The notes under the pieces were generated by a model. The model worked only from the letters and a program-made list of their open reading frames with translations, did not search any database and was not told the origin of the DNA. A DNA stretch of 64,000 nucleotides from Glandiceps talaboti. Taxonomy: Eukaryota > Hemichordata > Enteropneusta > Spengelidae. The DNA lies in NCBI RefSeq assembly GCF_964340395.1, contig NC_135551.1, positions 21,078,003 to 21,142,002 of the forward strand, given 5' to 3'. Positions 45,401 through 59,774 of the stretch are shown one piece after another; position 1 is the stretch's first letter, and each line of letters opens with the position of its first letter. Position numbers and translations under genes: made by a program.

Positions 45401-48400
45401 GGGTCGTTTGAAATATAACGTTTACAGTGAAGGAGAATACACACGGGTTTGTTGCTTAGATTCACATAACCCTTCTTTACCCAGGTCTCGTCTATTCTTA
45501 TTTGTAACTCTCGAAACACCATTTCATCTAACTCCTCAACGCATGCAAGAATTGGTTTGCAATCTTGGGTCCATTCTTTGTATGACCATAATTTCAACAG
45601 CTGGTTTGCTGTATCTGACGTCACTCGATTAATGACAACACATCGATAATATTTCTTAAATTCCCACAGTATGTGTCTAGCCATTGTTGTTCCACCAGCA
45701 CCAGGCTGATGAAAAAGGAAGACTTTTGAAACACGTCTTATTTCTTCTGAACTTACTAGGTTTAATGCATCATGAATGTGTTTTTTTAGCTCGTCGTGTT
45801 TATCCCTCTTTAAAACGTGATTAAATGAATGGTCTGTAGCCCAAAGGTTCCACCACTCTACACTGTGTCCTTGATAGAATAACAATTCCTTTCCTCTTTG
45901 AAAGTTAATGCGTTCACGATAGGTCATACCTTTTGCCTCTTCTTCACATTCATTTATACTTAATATTTCGAGATCGCGGAGTGTGTTCTTGTCACGCTGT
46001 GGTAAAGTTACTGGTGCCCCTGTAGAGCTAGGAATTGTGCACTTGGTGTCTTGCTGTATGCCTTTCATGAGAAGAATGGTTTCATTTACATGTTGTAGAG
46101 GCATACCAACAACGCTTCTACTTTGGAGAACTTCTCTTGTGCAAGTTTTGTCAACAATTTCTTTTGCCCACCCACTGAAGCAGTAATCATCTTCTGCAAT
46201 GCACATCAATCTCTCTGGTGTGAAATAAGTTGAAAATTCACTGAACACCTCCAACATGACATCATAGTCTTGGGATAACAATAGAAATACAACAATAGCA
46301 CGTCTCTTTGGAATTACATCTTCATTTGCGAAGAACCGTATGGCTTCTTTGACTCCTCTACTTCTACTAATGTCCATGTTCCACTCTACTCGATTTAGGG
46401 CTTTATGGTCCAATTTTGATCGACCGTTGGCAAATATCCAACTAGTTTTCTCTGGAAAGTCTATGTCATCCCGAAAGGTACAAGTATCTTTTATGTTAAG
46501 ATACATGTCAGGATCCTGTATATTCGGTATTTTATGCTCTGAATACATAGCACAGACACCATCTTTCTGTGAGTCTGCATCAAAGTCAAAAATAGCAACC
46601 CAGTCGATTTCAATTATGAATCTCATTTGTGTCCAAATTATGTCACGTGAATGTGGTTGGTTAATGATCAGGATCGGGTAAAAGGATGAATCCAATGTTG
46701 ATTGGCCAGTACATAGCAGCCAAGTGAGTTTCTTTGCCAGATTATCTTTCCTGACTGACAAATCTCCATAGGCTGAGCTTGTTTGTGCATCTGCTTCTTT
46801 TCTTCTCACGACCAAACCACTAAGATGGCTGCGAATAAAGTCTTGCATTTCTTGACCCTCTATTTTCACTGATGAGGAACCAATGCGTCTATAAAGGGCA
46901 GCTTGCTCCAAATTTCTCTTTTGATTTTTCTGTTCTGTGGGATCTCTTGGGAGTTTCACAAAGAATGCATTGTTAGCACAGTAAGTACTGTGTGGGACAA
47001 TGTCAACCTCGATGGCGTACTTTTTTTTCTTACTCCCAAAATTAGTAACAGGTATAAATCTTGGGGGGCGAACACATTTTCGGACAATATCAACAATTTC
47101 TCGCTTTTCAAATCCCCTTGTAATGCTATTGTTCAAATCCTCTTCATACTCTGTTTTATCCGCAACTTCAAATCCCAAAATTTCACCGTGAACATAATGT
47201 CCAGATTTATTGTCAGCAATTCCAAAATGAATGGTGCCGTTAGACCTGTCATTGAGGCACGCGCAGGCAAATCTCAGCGTCTCACGTGTAAACTTGAAGG
47301 AACGATATATTCGCTCATATTTTCCATAGTCAGTAAATTGTTTGTATTCATGGACTGGTTGCATTAAGTCTTTCGGACCAGTTTCAATCACATCCAATAC
47401 TCTTCTATATACATATGTGCAGCTTTCTATCTCTCTGTCGAACAGTCTTGGTCTTTGTCGCAAGATTTCATCATCAGATGCAGGTCTAAATCTACTCTTA
47501 TTGCTATTTGGGTTAGTAATAACAGGTTTTTCCCTGTCGATAGGCAGTTGCGATTGGTATCCTTTATCGAAATCCCCAGGGTTAGGGGCGGATATTGTAT
47601 CTGCTGGCTCTGGTCCTGGCGAGCCTGTTTTGTCATCAGTTGGTTTTATGGAATGCATCACGAATTCTTCAGTTTTTTTTCTTGGTCCTTCTTGATTCTG
47701 ACCCAATTCCCCTTCTATCTTGATAGTCTTCGTCTCAGATGCATGACCTCGTTTCTTTTTACGAAATTCTTCAGCCGTTTGAAAATTTATCTTCTTGGCA
47801 TTACATGGATCAAATGATGCAACGAAGGGACAACTCTCATCGAAAAGCAGCTGTGGATAACTGTTGTTTCCTATGTAGGCTTTATAGCATTGTCCTTTGG
47901 CAGTAACCATACCATTGTCTACAATAACAATATTGATTGTGTGTTTTGCTATTGTTGTCAAATTCTTCTGCGTTATTAGACATGACTTTAACCCCTTGCT
48001 CCTTAATGTTACTTCTTGCTTGTTATTTGCTAATAAAACTGCACCCTTTTTACTTGGAGCGTTAAGATCAAACAGTGCCTTTTCCTTGTCCGGCAAGAAT
48101 GTTATCAAATGTTTAACATTACGTTGTATTTGTTCCCACAATGCCACTATCTGTATTTTGTTTAATTCTTCTCCCATTTTTAGGATGATGAAAGAAAATT
48201 GACGTTCCAAAATGTTTTCTTCCTTTCCCCACTTACTATAGAGCAGATGCAAACTACAGACATTGCCAGTTTTGCTTTGTACTTGTGATATATCAAGGAA
48301 TGCATTTTTGCGTAGCAGCATTACATACTCTTTCATTGATTTGTCAAGTGGTAGGGGTTCCTGTCCTGAGTTGTCCATGCTACAACCCTCCATTTTTCGG

Positions 48401-50147
48401 TCGATTTCGTTTTCTTGGCAGACTCGTTGAGTTACTGTAATTGCCTGGTCATTATTTCGGTCATCTCTCCTCGGATTATCACTCGATTTCTCAGAGGGTA
48501 GTAAGGACTCTGCCCCTCTTTCATTTGATACTGCACGAAGTTTTAGAGGCGAAGTTGTAAGTTCATATGTGGATAATGTATTGGAAGTGTTGGACTTTTG
48601 TGAGGACTCAGCAGGTTTATCATCATCAATGCCAGTGTTGTCATCATTTACGAGAGCTTGCACATGATAAAGAAGTTTTCGTAGGGGTCCCTTTCTCATG
48701 TCAAATTCGTTTTCAAGCTCAACAATTTTTTTAGGATTAAATAGTTTTAATACAGAGCCATTCACTTCTTCCTCCTTGATTTTTCTGATGTATTTTCTTT
48801 CAAGAGTTAGTGATGATAACCATTTTTCGACGTGATCAATTGTCCAAGTATCAATATCGACTGGTAGTGATACCGTTGCACTTTCCCTTTTCGAGGACGG
48901 TATTAAGTCTCGTACTTGTTCTAAATCATTTTGGAGTTTCATTGAGGGACCTATTTTGATTTCAAAATCCTTCGCTAGGTCTTCTTTAGTGTAAAGCAAC
49001 AACGTTTCGCCGTCGACTTCTTCATCAAACAACCTGTCTACATATTTTTTGTCAAGCCCAGTGCGCGTGAGCCACCGCCGTACGTCTTCCTTACTCCACC
49101 CCCTCGCTTCTGTATCAAGGTCTTCTCGTTTTCCTTTCTTCCTCGTCTTAATCTTCTTTGGCTCTGAGGAAAACAATTATTATATTCCATAATTTCATTT
49201 TGAACTTCAGTCCCCGACCATGAGTAGACCATTAAACTTTAGAAAAACTATATGATAATAGATAAATGATCAAGAAAGGTAAATTGGTATTGAAATGAAC
49301 TTGGTTGCATTTTGACTGATATAATAACAGCCATCTACTATGTGGTCTTTTGTTGTCATTTGATAATAAGTGGACGGTACTAACCCCTGTTGGACGAATT
49401 TGAGCTTTAAGGGTCTCAGACCATATTTCGTGTAGATTAGTAGTACTAAGTCAGTCACTTCTGTAAATGAGCACTTCGGAATAGTTTAAGCTTTGTTAGT
49501 TCTCTTTGGCTTTCTTCTATTTAGGAATTGTATGGATGAGGGAGTGTCTGAGCTTGTAGCAAAATAGTATGTCCAGATTCATACCTCCTGTGTCTGCACC
49601 TCCCTTGAGACAGCTATCCGTACTTTTCATGTATAAATTAGCATCGTTTTCAATGCCATGATCTTCCATTGTCAAGGCATCACATAACTGCAATAGATGG
49701 TTCAAGGTTTGTATTTAAAATTGTATTAGCTAAAAGCTTAACTTAGTCATGACAATTGTTGATGTGACTGTATCTTTTCAGAAATGCGTGACAAATTGTA
49801 ACATTGCCTTTACTACATGATCTTATCTTTAGTAAAATCATCAAATGTTCACAACAGAATGGATTGGTCTACACTAGGGCAAATTGAACCAAAGACGCCA
49901 GAGGCAGCGCTACATCAGTTGATTACATAAGGATAAAAACCAAAAATGTTGCTTTGTTTCTTTGATTCATATGGGCATCGTCCTTTAATCGACCGAGTCT
50001 CTAATTCAGTCCTGCATCAATATTTGGTATTTTTATATGCAGCTACTTTGAATTTAGTTTACAACACCTTTCACATTTTGGGGAGAGGGGTTATGACAGG
50101 GCGTCTTTCAGTCTGTCTTTATCTCGCTGTCTCTCGCTCTCAATGTC

Positions 50148-50197
<50 letters not shown>

Positions 50198-51755
50198 GGT
50201 CGGTCGGTCTGTCGGTTGGTGTGTCTATGTAATCAATATGACATTTCTTACATACATCCGTTTAGAAAGTAGCTAGAGTAGATTAGCTTTTTTAGTAAAT
50301 TAATGTTTACTAATTCACATAAACTTGAATTATAGCAATTAAGCAATATCTCATAAGTGGTTGATTCGAATATTATGTAATTATGCAAATGACTCTGAGT
50401 CATTAAATTATGAATTACATACATTTAGCAGGTTTTAGAGGACATGCATTTTGTTAGCACCAATGAATCTACCACTGTCCACATTACAAACGTTTTAGCT
50501 TGCATTCTTTAAGATATTACCTAATAACCTAAAATTAATAATTAACCTTTCATTAGGGAAGGTAACCATACCAGTAATGCTGTACCTACCTTGAAACCCT
50601 TTGATGTAGTGATGTAAAGGTTTCTTATCGACGACATGCCCTTTTCCTTCCGAAACATCTTTTTGACGCTAGTCACTGTTGCTCCAACACTAACACTTAA
50701 AACGACAGGTGTTTTTTTTCCAGTAGTGATGAAATCAGAGAATATGAATAATTGAAGAGATCGTGACTTAGCCGGGGTTGTTAACGTACCTAGGGGAATA
50801 GCAGAATGATCAGAAGACAAAAATGCATCTTTTTTCCTGAAAGACATTTGCTGTAAGTAATCAACTTAAACCACAATTCCTTAGGCTGATCACTCTATGT
50901 GTCAAGAACTAAAATACAGGTTTCTACATTTCTTTTTCAATTTTCATTTCAATTTGGGGTTTTAGAAGCATACATTTCAGAACTATATAGGTAATCACAT
51001 ATACATACACGCATATACATTCATGCATACATACATACATACATACATACATACATACATACATACATACATACATACATGCATACATGCATACATACAT
51101 ACATACATACATACATACATACATACATACACACACACGTACGTACGTACACACACACACACATACATACATACATACATACATACATACATACATACAT
51201 ACATACATACATTAACACATACATTAACACATACATACATACATACATACATACATACATACATACATACATACATACATACATACATACATACATACAT
51301 ACATACACACATAACCTTAAATTAAATCAAATAACTCAAATTACATCATACCCACTCAGAATAAATATTCTTGCTTACCCTTTCCTTGAAATTTGGGTTT
51401 CAACATCCGGAATGATGTGTTTTGTGAAGTCTTTGTGTCGCCATGATATTGCCTTTTTCTCTTTGGTTTCTTCAGTGTACTGATTATCTGTATGTTCTGA
51501 CTTCTGAGACACCACTGTCGTCTGTCATGTAGCCTTTCCCGGCACCAGTCTTGCCTTTCCCGGGGATCCGAAGGCATCCCTACCAGTAAAGGCTGATTTA
51601 CCGCCATCTGTGTGTAATGACAAAGTTAATCATCACTTTATATACCATACATTTAGATACGATGATAATGCATGTGAAAGACCTTTGTAACGGGAAATAA
51701 ACAATGTCATCCCAAATTATCATTTTGGTGGCATCGTTGGGATAGAATCCTTACC
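42472..51755 (-). CDS. SAMD9/SAMD9L-like large multidomain protein, 5' end unresolved
   Basis: Exons that fit in phase: ..51755, 51607-51379, 50836-50590, 49687-49585, 49163-42952 and 42582-42472. The large exon gives about 2,070 residues. Approximate positions, counted from a hypothetical Met at 49176: two SAM domains (27-90, GWSKEDVRRWL..; 108-177, WTIDHVEKWL..); a charged linker; a Schlafen-type AlbA_2 domain (about 610-750, FACACLND..GTIHFGI); a STAND-like P-loop NTPase (HQPGAGGTTMA near 1160, the family's lysine-less Walker A as I recall it); TPR-like helices (about 1510-1560); and a C-terminal region resembling the OB-fold part (about 1930-2010). The last exon encodes a short Glu/Lys-rich helix ending TDYY. 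Vertebrate SAMD9 proteins are cytosolic innate effectors whose AlbA domain cleaves tRNA; the same role here is inference. Exon 51607-51379 contains an in-frame TGA at 51527-51525. Confidence 0.9.
50151..50210. repeat. (CTGT)n microsatellite in an intron of the SAMD9-like gene
   Basis: CTGT units passing into CGGT, within the intron between exons 50836-50590 and 49687-49585. Confidence 0.95.
50330..50560. repeat. Diverged monomers related to the 26.9-28.0 kb core repeat
   Basis: TAATTATGCAAATGACTC, TTAGCAGGTTTTAGAGGACA, GCATTCTTTAAGATATTACC and AAAATTAATAATTAAC occur in the order seen in the pearl/Helentron-like core array at 27.2-27.8 kb. About 1.5 units remain, inside an intron of the SAMD9-like gene. 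No terminal hairpin was found. Confidence 0.6.
51020..51312. repeat. (CATA)n microsatellite
   Basis: Nearly 300 bp of CATA with short CACA and CGTA interruptions, in the intron between exons 51607-51379 and 50836-50590 of the SAMD9-like gene. Confidence 0.96.
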
Positions 51756-52175
51756 ATTGAGTCTCAGACTCTGGTCCCTTTGGTTTCTGACAGCTTTATA
51801 ATCATAGACTACGGTTTTTATTTGAACATGGGGAGGGTCATGTTTTGTATAAAGCACCAATGTTGTTGTGGCACAACTGTAAAACTTGTGATATTCGAAA
51901 ATATGGACAAACATGCCAATCCATGTTCGTTACCCATACAATATGCACTATTGGTTGATTGTTGCTATGGGCGTGGTCTTGTTGCTAGGCATATTTACAA
52001 TCTTTTTATCATATTTATTCGCTTGTTTGTCAAAGTTGTTATTTTTGGCATTTGGCTTTTGCTAGGCATATTCACATCCCTTTTAAATGCTTATTCATTT
52101 ACCTACCCATTCCTGTTGTTACTTTTGCAATATGAAACACCATTTGGCTGTTGCTATGGGCTAAGGCTTGTTGCT

Positions 52176-52180
<5 letters not shown>

Positions 52181-52263
<83 letters not shown>

Positions 52264-52318
52264 CTCGGTGAGTATCACTCTGTGCTCTATACCACAGTGG
52301 CAGAGCGTAATATATATA
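52181..52318. repeat. (TA)n plus second copy of the dispersed unit
   Basis: (TA)n to 52262, then AACTCGGTGAGTATCA, CTCTGTGCTCTATACCACAG and TGGCAGAGCGTAAT, then (TA)n. It matches 4643-4700 except for a deletion of about 10 bp and point changes. Confidence 0.8.
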
Positions 52319-52390
52319 TACTAATTCAGTGTAAGAGGTAAGTCATAAACTGAAGGATAAGCGCTCAATACTGAGAAGTAGAGCTGTATT

Positions 52391-53420
<1,030 letters not shown>

Positions 53421-54159
53421 ACATCGCTATTCATATAATGCCATGTATTGTGTACTCGCCAATGGGTTTGCACGCGTACGCGCTACTGAGCGGGGTATGG
53501 GTATCACCTGACCCTGAGTTCACCCGTAAAATCCCTCACTATCATTGTTGGTAATGCTATAGTCTTTGTTCTATAAAAATCATTTCCTGATGAAAATGTT
53601 ATTTCAAACGTTATAAAGACAAAACAAGACTAAATGTAACGTCCTATCGCGAAATGCATATTGGAACTGGAAAATCGAATATGTGATGAAATAGAAATCA
53701 GACAAGGGTTAGCCTGTTGATAGCGTTTAAACTAGGTCATCATCTACTTTGCTATCAATGAGCGACCGACCTGTCCGTTACTTATTTACAGGATATCACT
53801 TGGTGGACGTGTCTCTGTATTTCATGAAGTAGACACACCAGTCTGATATGAATAGATATACAAATACAGATTGGGCATGTTTGGCGATAAATCTCGACGG
53901 CTCAAATCTAGAACACTGGACCGGTTAGGGAAGGGTTAGCGATTTCTACAGTTAGACTCATTAGCATATTGCATGATTTGTACGGCCTCCAATGAGTAGA
54001 CACTGGTCTAGAGTAGCAATATATTTCAGGATGAAAAGTAAAATGGTATTAGTCCAGTCTAGTGCTCTCCTTCATCGAGTCTTTCAGATCTTGTGGTTAG
54101 AGACCACGTTGAGACAACGTTGGCATCCAGGCTAGCGTTAGTCCTGCTTCAAGTTCTAA

Positions 54160-54292
54160 AGGGTGTACGGGACTCGATTCTGACATTGTTCCCGGAGAAA
54201 ATTATTAAGGAAGAGAAGGAAAAGAAGGGAAGAAACGGAGTAGGGGCTAGAGGCCGAGGGACACTCGGTTCTCAGAATCGAGTCCCGACTTA
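54160..54292. repeat. Inverted repeat around a purine-rich loop
   Basis: GGGACTCGATTCTGA (near 54169) is mirrored by TCAGAATCGAGTCCC (near 54274). The interior is A/G-rich. No gene is associated. Confidence 0.65.
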
Positions 54293-56077
54293 CCCCGTCT
54301 GCAACTGAACACGACTATCAGACGGCATATTACAAACAGACTGTCAATATCTTATTTGCATAATGAAAGTAATATGTAAAACGGTGTGTGCCATCGTCAA
54401 ATTGAGTACTGTTAGTCCATGATATTCTTAACAGAGACTAAATTATGAGACATCATTCATCTAACCGTGTGAGGATAGTTTGTCTACGCTATCTGATGTG
54501 ATTACGATGTTTATGTAATAATGTACTATCAGGAAGCCTACCTGGTGACCGTAAATCACGACACGCGTTTTAAGAGTATATTTGCCATATCATATCACAG
54601 TTGTGATCCATGTGTAGAGATTTTTGAAAATGTACAATACATGTCAAGACTAGAACCTACCTTTATGATCAGTACTTCAAGACAGATACATGCATTTGGT
54701 GGCTAAATGTATAAGGAAGTGCAGCTCCTCTTTCACATAATAAATTATTTGTAATACGCATGCGCGATAAAAATCTCATTTGTAATTCGAAGCATGACGT
54801 ATCGGAAGAGGTGCACACAGAATAGTTAATAATGGTCACTGTAACCGTGTACCAGTTACGGTAGCGTGCATTCTATCAATCAATTATAGCTTATAGCTTA
54901 GCACGTATACAGGATACTAATATTTTGCAATTCGGTTCATGCCATTCTGTCGATACAAAATGCAGTTACAGGCCAGGCCAGGTCAGGTCAGGTATCGACT
55001 GATTCATGTTCACATTCAGATCCAAAGATTTGAATCCGTCATTATACTTTGCGTAGATTTTCAATTGGTTGTTGTCAGGTTATTTTTTTTTCAGCAATTC
55101 GCCATCAAAATCGCCACGTAAATTAGTGACTTCTGTTTTAGGAATCACATTTTTCACATCGATTTCACATTCATTCTTGTACTTACTGGGTGCATTCAAG
55201 AGCAAAACACATTTTGTGAATGCTTGGCCAGGGCACACAGGGCAAGTTCAGGAACTTTTAAAATGTTGCACGTGAAAAGTAAAAAACAATGGCAGACACT
55301 CATACAAGGCAAAAATCTAGGAGGGGGCACTAGGAACTATTTCGTACACTTGGAATTAGTTTCTAGTGCCCAGGGAGGCACTAAATCCTAGAACTGGGTG
55401 CCTGATGGGGGGGGGGGGACTAGATCACAGTTCTTAGTACCACCTCCCCTCGTACTAATAATTTGTATTGCATTCACTACAATTGGGATGTTTTGTACTA
55501 TCATTAAAATCGAATGTACAAATCACCAATTTAGAATATTAATCTTGTCATTTCAATTTTGTATTCACACTTTTATTTACCTTTGTGCATCATCCAGGTG
55601 TGGTCCGACTAATGAGTTAAAGAATTTCGTGATAATGTATTTCAATTTGTAGGTTATGTTCCTTTTAATGAATCTAAGTGTTCTCTTGGCTTTGTCTGTT
55701 GCTGGTGCACACTGATACTATTATAGAGGGGCGAGAGGTTGGTGTTTTTTAATGTCCGTGAATGAAGTTTGACCCTCCCCAAGACCTTGCACAAAAACTG
55801 TTGACCCTCCCCTACTCTGTCATTGGAATATCTGTGATCGAAAATAGCGTGCGTACAAAATAATTATCCAACCCATAACACTTGCATGAAAACTTGTGAC
55901 CCTCCCCTAAAAGCCATCGGCCCCTTCCCATGTAATTTGTACCCAGTCAACACGTTTGTTTAGCCTTAAACATTGAAGATATGTTCATTGTTTTGCTAGC
56001 TTATGGTTAACTCATGAACTGTAAGATCAGTCATGCCGTTAGCCCTATCAGGCTTCTAAACCACGACTATGCTAAAT

Positions 56078-56547
56078 TGCTCATTATATTATACCAGTAT
56101 ATTTGATAGCACAAATCGAGAGATCTGATTGGTCTAGACATCGAACTAGCACGTCTAAAAATTAATCAATAAACCACCCCCTGGGAATGGTATACCACTC
56201 AGTTTTGACCAGTGAACGAAATATATGCACAAGCGATAGTTAGTGCATATATTGAGTTCACTGGTGAAAACCGAATGGTATACCATTCCAAGGGGTGGTT
56301 TATCGCTATTATATTATACCAGTATATTGAAAATATCGGAAACAAGATAAGACGTAACGTGTTCTGGTCTCATTTGCGCCCCCATCTCTGCACGGACTGC
56401 AACGTTCGTAGACGAACATTGAACATCACAATTTGGATGTGTGCCAACTGTGCATTATCACTCATTTTAGACGCGCTAGTTCGATGTCTAGACCAATCAG
56501 ATCTCTCGGTTTGCGCCATCAATATAGTGGTATAATATAATGAGCGA
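56078..56547. mobile_element. Large foldback element with nested inverted repeats
   Basis: The left arm 56078-56160 (TTGCTCATTATATTATACCA, then ATCGAGAGATCTGATTGGTC) pairs with 56462-56547. Nested inside and beyond are further palindromes: CCACCCC.TGGGAATGGTATA at 56174-56194 is mirrored near 56273-56300, and a third copy lies at 56560-56670. No open frame resembles a transposase. Confidence 0.65.
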
Positions 56548-56863
56548 TAAAGCACTCGGTTTTACCAGTGAACTCAATATATGCACTCGCTATCGCTCGT
56601 TCATATATTTCGTTCACTGGTCAAAACCTCTTGGTATACCATCCCCAGGGGTGGCATGGTTTATCGCTTAAATATCATGTACAGTCCAACTAGATTTGGT
56701 TGCAGCCAATCAAATATCGTTATGCTGTGAAAGGTGTCAAAGTGACCATGATGTCAGAATTTTAATGCTGATATATGTACAAACAATTGATAAGTATCAC
56801 TATGACAACAATTGTTCTGAGCATCAGAAGCAGAAACTAGTCTGCCTCTTTGAGTTCAATCTA

Positions 56864-56905
56864 CACCAGATTTAAACTGAATGCCTTCCGCAGGGGCAAA
56901 GTTTT
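56864..56905. repeat. Orphan left end of a Helentron/pearl-like element
   Basis: ACACCAGATTTAAACTGAAT followed by GCCTTCCGCAG matches the left end of the element at 26922. No core array or right hairpin follows within 500 bp. Confidence 0.5.
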
Positions 56906-57704
56906 GATAGTTTCGTTCTTACAGAGATTTGATGGAATACAACAGCACATGTGCAATTAGTTATGTTTCCTCACTGATTGTTAATTGCTCATTGCTATAA
57001 AGACAATGATGTAAATATTTTTGTTTGTTGTCATTATTTCATTTGTTTTGTTTCTGTTGTGGTTGTTTGATATTCTTTGTGCCATAATATTTTTCTTTGT
57101 TTAGACTTTTGACAATATCTTGTTTGCCTTTGGTTTTTGCCTTTGATTTTCTGCCTTAGCCGTTTTTTTGGCAATTGATCGAATCAGACCAGTTGATTCT
57201 ATTGCTCACAATAGACCCAACTAATTCCCATCAGTGGGATTTCTCCTTCTGGAGTAAATATGTTAGTGCTTGTTTGAAGGGTTGGTGAGTATATGAGTGA
57301 GTGTTGCACATTCAAGTGTATTAACTCTGATATTAGTGTTTGTTGGTAAAGTTGATGACCGTAATGTGTTTGAATGTCTGTTGTATCAGTAAGGATGTAA
57401 GTGTTGGTTTGCAAGGGTAATAATGAATGTAGGAATGTCTATTGCAGCTGTCTTCTTCTCCGTCTGGATATCTTCAATTGGTCAAGGCGAATCCATGACA
57501 TACCGAAAAAGAAAAGAAAATAAAAGAAAAAAGAAAAAAAAGTTAGATATTGAGATCATGGCTTGAAACAAAGCATCTTCGATTGTTACTCTTTGTTTAT
57601 TTCAATAAAAGTTGAAACAATTATATGAAAGTTGTAAGAATTTGACGTCCAACTAATTTCTAATCAAACTAAATTGTGTGTGTGCATCATTTTGAATGTA
57701 TGTA

Positions 57705-57753
57705 TGTATGAATGTATGTATGTATGTATGTATGTATGTATGTATGTATGTAT
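57705..57753. repeat. (TATG)n microsatellite
   Basis: About 12 TATG units directly abutting the foldback element at 57754. Confidence 0.95.
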
Positions 57754-57892
57754 ATGTTATTTGCCAAATACCGTTCCATATCTTGCTTCGAGAGGTAATT
57801 TTTCTGGTATAACGGAGAGCCGGAGGCGAGCCGTTATACCAGAAAAATTACCTCGAGCAGCAAGATGTGGAACAGTATTTGGCAAATAACAT
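57754..57892. mobile_element. Foldback element with 62-bp arms
   Basis: Arms 57754-57815 and 57831-57892 (TTATTTGCCAAATAC, then TTTTTCTGGTATAACGG) pair with a handful of mismatches around a 15-nt spacer. TACTTATACGTCACCTG next to it (57892-57908) recurs inverted at 58615-58631, so a larger element of about 880 bp is likely. Confidence 0.7.
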
Positions 57893-59774
57893 ACTTATAC
57901 GTCACCTGCGACTATGAATTCATTTTTGAATGTCTAAAAATGCTGTTTCATTTTAAAATAAAATCACTTCCGCGTTATACTGTTGAGAGTAGTATCATGC
58001 ACCTCTCTGATAACTGCAATGCGGTTGTTTACATGTCAGCCTTAACTTTATCATCCAATCAGAGTGCGCGTTTGCTCAGTAGTATGACGTAATGTTTACT
58101 ATTTGCATATCACTCAGCGATATATTCAAACTTATAACCATCAGCTGAAAAATGAGTGCGTCTTTGTTTTGCGTACTGTTTTCCATTAAATGTACATAAA
58201 TGTTCGTGATATGCTTTGTTGTTCTAGTTAAGCAAAAAATACACCCTCTGTGGTGGTAATTTTCATATTCTTCATAAATTTAGGAATTCATGTTTACGAT
58301 CGCGTGACGACCGTGCGTTCGCCGTCACTGGACTTTCACGGTTGTGTGTGGAATTTTTGACTATTTCCCTGTGACATGAAAAGTACAGTTCAAAGACTTG
58401 TTACAATGTATACAACGGTGATATTTTGTTCGATTGACAACAAATTTGGCATTGGATATGTTGGTTATAGCTCGATCTCTAGTTGTCTGCTAGATTTGTT
58501 TACAAGGGGACGTGCAGTGATCACGTGATACAACAAGCAAAAATACGGCTGTTGGTGAAAAATACGCCTGTGTATCTGCAGGGCTCTCGACCAATCAGAA
58601 TGCGAGATTTGTGACAGGTGACGTATAAGTATATTTATTTGATTGATTTTGGTCATTGAACCTTTAGGGCACAATGACCTATCTATGTAATTACATATAG
58701 TTATGAAAACCCAGCTTTCAAAGATAATAAATGGCATTATCAGATTTGAGAACAACGTTTTCAGTTAAATTTTGGTTGATATGATATTGTTTGCCAAAGA
58801 TTGGTGACAATGTAGAAAAATAATGTACTGTGAAAGTTGGTCGTGTATTGCACTATGCAGTTACATATGAAAGGAGCTTTGATCATAATGGTTGAGAGTG
58901 CATCAGATTTGCAGTACACTCATTTGAAGATGAAACATGAAGAAAACAAATTCAGTATTGTACATAAAAATTATTGTTTAAACTTAATTTTTAAACAAAA
59001 TATTTTACCAGTTATTAATATGAGTTCACGATTTCAGATATGAGAAAGAAGAACATCAGGGATGGCAGGGCAATGGTATATGTAATCACCACAACATGGT
59101 GTGCATAAAAATTACAAATAGTGCATGGTAGGCCAAAAATTGACAACCTTGCTTACGAAAATATTCAAAAGCATGTCCTACCTGTTATAAGATATTTGTA
59201 AGCTGTTGGTTTTTCCAATTTGGGACATGTAACGGCAGTGGCTTGCTGACTGCAACAAAGTGGACACTTATGTTATTTAAATATTAGTAATTTCCAATAT
59301 TCAGAATGTGAGATGGTGTACCTTGTGGTGTACAACACGTCTAGCAAAGTAGCTGTCCGTATAGTACACGTTTAATGAACTTACTTTGATTTTATATGAC
59401 ATGTATCACTTATACTACAGCCATATGGCAAGGCCTCCTATTGTAATAAATTATTGAAAGAAGTCTATTGCAAACGTATTTGATTTGAGAGATCAAAATG
59501 GCGTGCCTCACATGGTGAGTTGCTGAACTTATCTCCCCGGCCCTTGGTGAGTGCCGAAAATGGCCAGTGATGTTTAGCGTTCTAATGTAATAATCTCCAT
59601 CTAACATTTTAGTTGAAATGAAAGTCATCATCAAAACATGCAAAGCTGTATAATTACTTACCCTATGCTTTGAATATCACTGACAAGGTTGGCATGAATG
59701 CCGTGTGATGTGCTGATAACCTCAACATTTGCACAACTTACCAGCTAACGACTGCTGAGGACAGCCTGTAATTT

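Noticed and set aside
51021-51483. Frames of up to 134 residues
   Set aside because: (CATA)n microsatellite translated on both strands.
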